Source: Schauerella fraxinea (lineage in GTDB: Bacteria; Pseudomonadota; Gammaproteobacteria; Burkholderiales; Burkholderiaceae_B). Taken from it: a DNA stretch of 64,000 nt. The notes beneath the pieces were generated by a model that worked only from the letters and a program-made list of their open reading frames with translations, was not told the origin of the DNA and did not search any database. Below, piece after piece: positions 59,136 to 64,000 of the stretch (the stretch's first letter is position 1; each line of letters opens with the position of its first letter). A program made the translations under genes and the position numbers. The DNA lies in contig JAVDKK010000003.1 in NCBI GenBank assembly GCA_030849945.1, positions 682,001 through 746,000 of the forward strand, read 5' to 3'.

Positions 59136-60134
59136 TTACTTGGCATTGAAGCCGATACTGGCGGCCACCTTGCCCCACATCGCGCCGCTATCGGCAAGGA
59201 TGTGCTTGAAGGCTTGCGCATCCACCGCGCGCGGCTCTGCGCCCATACCGGCCGCAAACGTTTTCATGTCTTCCGCTTTCATCGCTGTGGCAACCTCACG
59301 CTGCAATCGCGCAGTGATTTCCGGCGGGACGCCTTTTGGTGCCCAGAGCCCGGTCCAGTTGACCACGCCGAAATCCATCACGCCCGCCTCCGCGAACGTG
59401 GGCACATCAGGGAGAACGGCCAAGCGTTTGTCGCCGCTGACGGCAAGCAGTCTGAGCTGTCCGCCCTGGACTGCGCCCATGACGCCCGTGGTTGACGCGA
59501 ACTGGAAATCGATGACCTTGCCCATCACCGCCTGGGTCGCTTCGGCTGCGCCTTTGAATGGCACATGCATGAAGGTGGCACCTGTGGCTGAGGCCAACGC
59601 CTCAGCGGCGAAATGCGGCGTCGTGCCGGCGCCACCGGAGCCATAAGTGAGCAAGTTCGGCTTGGCCTTGGCCTGTTTGATGAGATCGTCGAGGGACTTG
59701 TACGGGCTGTCGGCGGACACCACCAGTGCCATAGGCGCGAAGATAAACGCCGATATCGGTTCCAGGTCCTGCGCGGGATCGAATGGCAATGTCTTGAAGA
59801 TGTGCGGGAGGAGTGAATACGTGGTGTCATTCGCGACCAGGGTGTAGCCATCGGGTGCCGCTCTCGCGACTTGATTGACCCCGATGGTTCCCGTGGCACC
59901 GGGCTTGTTTTCCACGACGAAGCTTTGACCCGTCTGCACAGAGAGCGTCTGCGCCATCTTGCGTGTGGCGACGTCCACCGCGCCGCCTGGTCCGTACGGG
60001 ACGACGATACGAACAGATCGGCTTGGCCACGTATCGGCGGCATGGGCGGGGCCGGCCCCGATCGTGGAAGCGATCACGGCGAGCGTCAGTGTGCTGTGCC
60101 TGATCCAGGCGAGGGTCCGGAATGATGATGTCAT
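59136..60134 (-). CDS. Bug/TctC-family solute-binding protein
   Basis: A 332-residue TTT receptor. The signal peptide is MTSSFRTLAWIRHSTLTLAVIASTIGAGPAHA, then the mature start TWPSRSVRIVVPYGPGGAVDVATRKMA, followed by VENKPGATGTIGVNQVAR, YGSGGAGTTPHFAAEALA and VPFKGAAEATQAVMG. ATG 60134 follows GAGGAAG; a longer frame to 60179 lacks support. It lies between the D-2-hydroxyacid dehydrogenase and the SMP-30 genes, 15 bp from the latter. Confidence 0.87.
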   Translation of the reverse strand: MTSSFRTLAWIRHSTLTLAVIASTIGAGPAHAADTWPSRSVRIVVPYGPGGAVDVATRKMAQTLSVQTGQSFVVENKPGATGTIGVNQVARAAPDGYTLVANDTTYSLLPHIFKTLPFDPAQDLEPISAFIFAPMALVVSADSPYKSLDDLIKQAKAKPNLLTYGSGGAGTTPHFAAEALASATGATFMHVPFKGAAEATQAVMGKVIDFQFASTTGVMGAVQGGQLRLLAVSGDKRLAVLPDVPTFAEAGVMDFGVVNWTGLWAPKGVPPEITARLQREVATAMKAEDMKTFAAGMGAEPRAVDAQAFKHILADSGAMWGKVAASIGFNAK

Positions 60135-60249
60135 GTTGTCTTCCTCTCTTCTTATGATGGGTCGATCGGCCTCGATCATTGGGATCGAATGCCTTCAGTT
60201 GTGGTCTGCGCTCACATCCTTTGGTCGTCGCGGCGCGGCGCGCGCTTTT

Positions 60250-61200
60250 TCAGGCGTGCGCTGAGTGGCGCGCAAGCACGGCCAGCGCGTTGCGTGCGGC
60301 TGCCACACCCATGTTGACGTATGCCGCACCGGTCACGCCGCCGATATGCGGACTCAGGATGATGCGCGGTTCCTGTTGAAAGGGATGGCCCTCCGCCAAG
60401 GGTTCCACGGCAAAGCTGTCCAGGCCCGCCGCCATCACGTGGCCCGAACGGACGGCGGCAAGCAGCGCATGCTCGTTCACCAAGCCGCCACGTGCGGTAT
60501 TGACCAGAATGACGCCGGCTCGGCATTGCGACAGCGCGGTCGCATTCACCATCTCGCGATTGTCGTCCGTCAACGGGCAGTGCAGGGATATCGCGTCCGA
60601 TTCCGCCCAGAGGGTGTTGAGCGACACGACGTCAATGTAGTCCGGCAACTGTTTTGCATACGGGTCATGGCCGATCACGCGCATATCCATGCCGTGCGCC
60701 ATGGCGGCCATGCGTTGACCGATCGCGCCCAGTCCGATCAGACCGATCGTCTTGCCGGCGAGCTCCACGCTTTTGTGCGTCGACTTGTCCCAATAGCCGT
60801 GACGCATCCGTGCATCGAGCGCGACCACGGATTTGGCGCACGTCATCAACAGCGCGAGCGCCTGCTCCGCAACGGCCGCGGCATTGGCGCCCACGGCTGC
60901 AACGACTTCGATGCCTCGCGCTGCGGCGGCGTCCTTGTCGATGGTATCGGTGCCGCTGCCGTGTTTGGAAATCACGCGCAACGCAGGCGCGGCGTCCATC
61001 GCGGCTGCGCCCACTTTGCTGTAGCGCACGATGATCGCTACGGGATTGTGCGTGCGGCAGAGATCGACAATGCTCTGCTCCGACGGCGTCTTGCCGGCAT
61101 AGTGCACGTCGTAGCTGCCGAGCAGTGCGAGCGCTTCGGGCGCGAGATCGGCGCCGGTGACAAGAACGGCAGGCTTATGGGCGGTAGGTGGAGGCGTCAC
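60250..61200 (-). CDS. D-2-hydroxyacid dehydrogenase (second copy)
   Basis: A 316-residue NAD-dependent D-2-hydroxyacid dehydrogenase of the SerA-like branch. It has SKHGSGTDTIDKDAAAARGIEV, the Rossmann motif GLIGLGAIGQRMA, the catalytic Arg in NTARGGLVNE, GLDSFAVEP (Glu) and SPHIGG (His). The start is GTG 61200, overlapping the stop of the RraA-like gene (GTGA) with AAGGGGAAA upstream, so they are coupled. With an RraA-like aldolase and a lactonase it suggests breakdown of a hydroxy di-acid to pyruvate-level products. Confidence 0.86.
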   Translation of the reverse strand: MTPPPTAHKPAVLVTGADLAPEALALLGSYDVHYAGKTPSEQSIVDLCRTHNPVAIIVRYSKVGAAAMDAAPALRVISKHGSGTDTIDKDAAAARGIEVVAAVGANAAAVAEQALALLMTCAKSVVALDARMRHGYWDKSTHKSVELAGKTIGLIGLGAIGQRMAAMAHGMDMRVIGHDPYAKQLPDYIDVVSLNTLWAESDAISLHCPLTDDNREMVNATALSQCRAGVILVNTARGGLVNEHALLAAVRSGHVMAAGLDSFAVEPLAEGHPFQQEPRIILSPHIGGVTGAAYVNMGVAAARNALAVLARHSAHA

Positions 61201-61880
61201 AATGTTTCCCCTTCCTTGAGCACGCCCGCGCTGCGCAGCGCGGCCGTCAACCATTTGGCGTCAGTGTCGCCGCCTTGGATTGCTGCGATTCGCGCGGCTT
61301 CATCGCGCACTTTCTTTTCGGCCGCTGGCAACAGACCTTCGATCTTTTCGCGTTCGACTACGACGACCCCGTCGGCGTCACCGATGATGAAGTCGCCTGG
61401 GTGAACGGTGACGCCACCCACGGATACCGGATGACCGATACGTCCCGGCACGTTTTTCGTCGGACCATTCGGATTGGTGCCGGCGGCGAACACCGGATAG
61501 TCCATCTCGATGATCTCGACGGTGTCGCGCGCGGCGCCATCCATGATCACGCCTGCAATGCCCAGCTTGCGGCAGGCGTTCATCATGATGGTGCCCATGA
61601 GTGCCGAAGTCAGATCGCCCTTGCCGTCGATGACGAGAACGTCGCCGGGTTTGGCCAGCGAAATCGCCGCATGAATCATGAGGTTGTCGCCGGGCCTGAC
61701 CTCCACGGTTAGCGCGCTGCCCGCGACTTTCATGCGCGGATCCAACGGCCTAATCCGGCCACTGAGCGCGCCACGCCGGCCGGCGACGTCGGCCAGAATG
61801 GCGGGTTGCAGCGCAGCGGCTCGCGCAACGATCTCGGCACTGACGCGAGGGAAGTCTTTGATGATGTCTTGGTTTGCCAT
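61197..61880 (-). CDS. RraA-like / HMG-aldolase family protein
   Basis: A 227-residue protein of the RraA/4-hydroxy-4-methyl-2-oxoglutarate (HMG/CHA) aldolase family. The core pattern PGDNLMIHAAISLAKPGDVLVIDGKGDLTSALMG and GIAGVIMDGAARDTVEIIEMDYPVFAAG contains the catalytic Arg-Asp pair. The C-terminal GDFIIGDADGVVVVEREK is also conserved. In catabolic clusters such proteins cleave 4-hydroxy-2-oxo di-acids to pyruvate, whereas true RraA inhibits RNase E. The operon favours the aldolase role. It overlaps the dehydrogenase gene by 4 bp. Confidence 0.85.
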   Translation of the reverse strand: MANQDIIKDFPRVSAEIVARAAALQPAILADVAGRRGALSGRIRPLDPRMKVAGSALTVEVRPGDNLMIHAAISLAKPGDVLVIDGKGDLTSALMGTIMMNACRKLGIAGVIMDGAARDTVEIIEMDYPVFAAGTNPNGPTKNVPGRIGHPVSVGGVTVHPGDFIIGDADGVVVVEREKIEGLLPAAEKKVRDEAARIAAIQGGDTDAKWLTAALRSAGVLKEGETL

Positions 61881-62048
61881 GGATATTCCTGGTTGCGATG
61901 TGAAGTGAGGAATCGAAGTGAGCCGCGCACGCGGTACCGCGGGATAGCGTGCGCGTATACAGGGAGGCGGCAGTCGTAGGCATCGGCGGGCGACGCAATC
62001 GCAGTTGGCGCGATGCCGGTCGAAATGGCATGGCGCGCGGGCATGGTC

Positions 62049-63017
62049 TTACTCGACCTTGGCGCCCGAGTCTTTGACGATTTTTCCCCACCGAAGGCGA
62101 TCGTCGTGGATAAGCTTGGCGAATGCTTCCGGCGTGCTGGTCAGCACCCGCGCACCTTGCTCTTGATATTTCGTGCTGAGGTCTTTGGCCTGCAATGCCT
62201 TGTTGAATTCGGCGTTGAGGCGATCGACGATGTCCTTAGAGACGCCGGCCGGTGCAGCCAGACCGAACCAGGTCACGGCCTCGAATCCGGGATAGCCCCG
62301 CTCGGCGATGGTGGGCACATCCGGCAGATCCGGAACCCGTTGCGCCGACGTGACTGCAAGCGCGCGCATCTTGCCGCTGCGCACGTGGCCGATCAGCGTG
62401 GGCACCGACGACAGGTACATGTCGATCTGTCCGCCGATCAGATCGTTGGAGGCCTGCGCCGCGCCTTTGTAGGGAATATGCGTAAGTTGCACATCCGCCG
62501 CGTTCTGTAGTTGGACGGCCGCCAGATGCGACACCGTGCCATTGCCCGAGCTCGCATAATTCAACACGCCCGGCTTGGCTTTGGCTGCGGCAATCATGTC
62601 GTCGAACGACTTTATCGGCGAGTTGGTCGGTACGACAATCACCAGCGGTGCGTCGGCAATCAAGCCGATCGCCGACAAGTCCTTCTCCGGGTCGTAGGGC
62701 AATTTGCTGTAAAGCGTGGGGTTAATCGCCAGATTGCTGGTTTGCCCCAGCACCAGGGTGTAGCCATCGGCGTCCGACTTCGCCGCCATATCCACGCCGA
62801 TATTGCCGCCCGAGCCGGGCCGGTTTTCAGTGACAATGTTCCAGCCCGTGTTCTTGCCCACGGCGACCGCGGCCTCTCGTGCCAACACGTCCGTGCCACC
62901 GCCCGGCGGGAAGGGCACGATCAATCTGATGGGTTTATTGGGATAGCCCTGCGCTGCACTTATTGCAGATGCCAAGACCAACGCCAAGCCTGATACAGCG
63001 CGCGCGATGCCATTCAT
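62049..63017 (-). CDS. Bug/TctC-family solute-binding protein
   Basis: A 322-residue TTT receptor. The signal peptide is MNGIARAVSGLALVLASAISAAQ, and the mature start is GYPNKPIRLIVPFPPGGGTDVLAREAA, followed by TENRPGSGGNIGVDMAAK, YASSGNGTVSHLAAVQL and IPYKGAAQASNDLIGGQI. ATG 63017 follows GGAGAC; the longer frame to 63074 runs into the divergent promoter. It is the first gene of the minus-strand operon, divergent from iclR, and is followed after 168 bp by the RraA-like gene. Confidence 0.88.
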   Translation of the reverse strand: MNGIARAVSGLALVLASAISAAQGYPNKPIRLIVPFPPGGGTDVLAREAAVAVGKNTGWNIVTENRPGSGGNIGVDMAAKSDADGYTLVLGQTSNLAINPTLYSKLPYDPEKDLSAIGLIADAPLVIVVPTNSPIKSFDDMIAAAKAKPGVLNYASSGNGTVSHLAAVQLQNAADVQLTHIPYKGAAQASNDLIGGQIDMYLSSVPTLIGHVRSGKMRALAVTSAQRVPDLPDVPTIAERGYPGFEAVTWFGLAAPAGVSKDIVDRLNAEFNKALQAKDLSTKYQEQGARVLTSTPEAFAKLIHDDRLRWGKIVKDSGAKVE

Positions 63018-63051
63018 GATTTTGTCTCCGATCGTTTTTATGGTGGGCAAA

Positions 63052-63101
63052 TTGTGTTCGCGTGTTCCACCCAATACAATAGGTGTTCGTATAGCGGAAC
63101 A
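63052..63101 (+). promoter_or_regulatory. iclR promoter with candidate operator
   Basis: TTGTGT (63052-63057), 17-bp spacer, TACAAT (63075-63080), then the inverted repeat TGTTC-N8-GAACA (63084-63101), similar in style to IclR-family sites. The repeat covers the predicted transcription start, consistent with autoregulation. Confidence 0.5.
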
Positions 63102-63112
63102 TGTTGCACACC

Positions 63113-63859
63113 ATGAACACTGATCAACGTTCGGAATTGAACGAATCGGAGGGCGAAGACGGTGTCATCGCCGTCCGGCGCGCCATGCGCATCCTGGCCG
63201 CATTTGGCGTAGAAGATTCAAGTTTGTCGCTTGCGGAATTAAGCCGACGGACGGACTGTCATCGTTCAACAGTGCTGCGCTTGGCACGAACGCTGGCGAT
63301 GGATGACTATGTTGCGCAGCGTCCTGACGGCACATGGCGCTTGGCGCGCGCCGCAGGTTGGCTAGGGGCCTGCTATCAAGCGACGTTCAACGTGCTCGAG
63401 ATCGTGCAACCGGTACTGCACGACCTTTCCGTCGCGACGGGCGAGAGCGCCACGTTTTACGTACGCGAAGGAAAACAACGCGTCTGTATTGCACGAGTAG
63501 AGGGCCCAAAGTCGATTCGCCATCACGTACGAGTTGGCGCTGGTCTTCCGCTCCACTTGGGCAGCCCGGGACGCGTGCTGTTGGCCTTCGCTGGGGAACC
63601 TGGCGAACCCTACGAATCCATCCGACGCGCGGGATACATGATGTCCCTGGGCGAGCGAGAGGCGGAGGTATCCAGCATCTCCGCGCCGGTGTACGGGCTT
63701 AACTGGAGCCTCGTGGGCGCGATCTGCATTTCGGGCCCAATCTCACGATTGAGTGAACAAGTCTTGCTGGGCCACAAAGAGGCGATTCTTGCCGCAGCAA
63801 ATCAACTCTCGCGTTCGATGATGGGTGTGGGCCAAAGGGATAGCACAGTGCGCAGATAG
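63113..63859 (+). CDS. IclR-family transcriptional regulator
   Basis: A 248-residue IclR-type regulator. The N-terminal winged helix occupies about 18-80 (AVRRAMRILAAFGVEDSSLSLAELSRRTDCHRSTVLRLARTLAMDDYV) and the C-terminal GAF-like effector domain about 90-240 (VLHDLSVATGESATFYVREGKQRVCIARV ... HVRVGAGLPLHLGSPGRVLLAF). I chose ATG 63113 because the operator-like repeat reaches 63101, where another in-frame ATG lies. It is divergent from the Bug-RraA-dehydrogenase-lactonase operon, the likely target. Confidence 0.87.
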   Translation: MNTDQRSELNESEGEDGVIAVRRAMRILAAFGVEDSSLSLAELSRRTDCHRSTVLRLARTLAMDDYVAQRPDGTWRLARAAGWLGACYQATFNVLEIVQPVLHDLSVATGESATFYVREGKQRVCIARVEGPKSIRHHVRVGAGLPLHLGSPGRVLLAFAGEPGEPYESIRRAGYMMSLGEREAEVSSISAPVYGLNWSLVGAICISGPISRLSEQVLLGHKEAILAAANQLSRSMMGVGQRDSTVRR

Positions 63860-64000
63860 TCATCTGCAGCCGTAGGTGCGCCGGCGCTCGAGAAAACGGC
63901 CAAACGTTTCGTTTCGATTTTGCCGAATAACTATGGCATAGATAAGCTGAGCGAAATGCCTCAACAATCTTACATACTTCCCCGGTATGTCAAATTGTGG
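63860..64000. other. Window end, no gene seen
   Basis: After the iclR stop, 140 bp remain without a supported gene or clear terminator. Confidence 0.5.

Overview
The window is a GC-rich chromosomal segment of a betaproteobacterium, most probably Alcaligenaceae (Bordetella/Achromobacter-like). This is inferred from the core gene order scpB-rluB / rimP-nusA-infB-rbfA-truB-typA, from four separate Bug/TctC-type solute-binding proteins, and from the density of LysR, GntR and IclR regulators beside small catabolic clusters. No taxonomic marker such as rRNA is present, so the genus is not settled.

Layout. 0.1-3 kb: two consecutive COG0523 (CobW/ZigA-like) metallochaperone GTPases behind a Zur-box-like palindrome, then a RutE-type nitroreductase. 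3.8-3.9 kb: initiator tRNA-fMet on the minus strand with its own terminator. 4-16.3 kb: ScpB, an oversized RluB, a leader with a predicted transcription attenuator, then RimP, NusA, IF-2, RbfA, TruB and TypA, closed by a strong terminator. 16.4-25 kb: LOG-family protein, DNA polymerase I, ZIP metal transporter, dienelactone hydrolase, ankyrin protein, aldo/keto reductase with divergent LysR, and Hsp15. 25.1-36.3 kb: a catabolic region with GntR and LysR regulators, two enolase-superfamily dehydratases/isomerases, an FAH hydrolase, a D-2-hydroxyacid dehydrogenase, a ketopantoate-reductase-like enzyme, an SDR, a polysaccharide-deacetylase-like amidohydrolase and two Bug proteins. It looks like hydroxy-acid or aldarate breakdown. 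36.4-44.9 kb: Na/Pi cotransporter, a split type II secretion set (gspF on minus, gspD and gspE on plus), and a two-gene unit that resembles a peptidoglycan-amidase effector with a periplasmic immunity protein.

45-57 kb is an accessory, visibly more AT-rich island. It holds a lone Xre/MbcA/ParS-type antitoxin under a perfect 20-bp palindrome, a DUF2971 protein, a complete overlapping type III CBASS operon (TRIP13-like ATPase, small protein, HORMA protein, CdnC-like nucleotidyltransferase, NucC endonuclease), an SF1 helicase plus DUF2290 pair, a GIY-YIG/Sel1-like fusion and several decayed genes. Both edges carry the same short motif in inverted orientation next to TGT/ACA, which suggests a Tn7-like or related transposon footprint without transposition genes. 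From 57.1 kb on come a small membrane protein, a GNAT acetyltransferase, and a minus-strand catabolic operon (Bug protein, RraA-like aldolase, D-2-hydroxyacid dehydrogenase, Bug protein, SMP-30 lactonase) with a divergent IclR regulator.

The most interesting points are the rimP-leader attenuator with mutually exclusive 10-bp pairings, the effector/immunity-like pair at 43.7-44.9 kb, the extra small gene inside the CBASS operon, the helicase-DUF2290 pair, the toxin-less antitoxin, and a GspD with a SPOR-like C-terminus.
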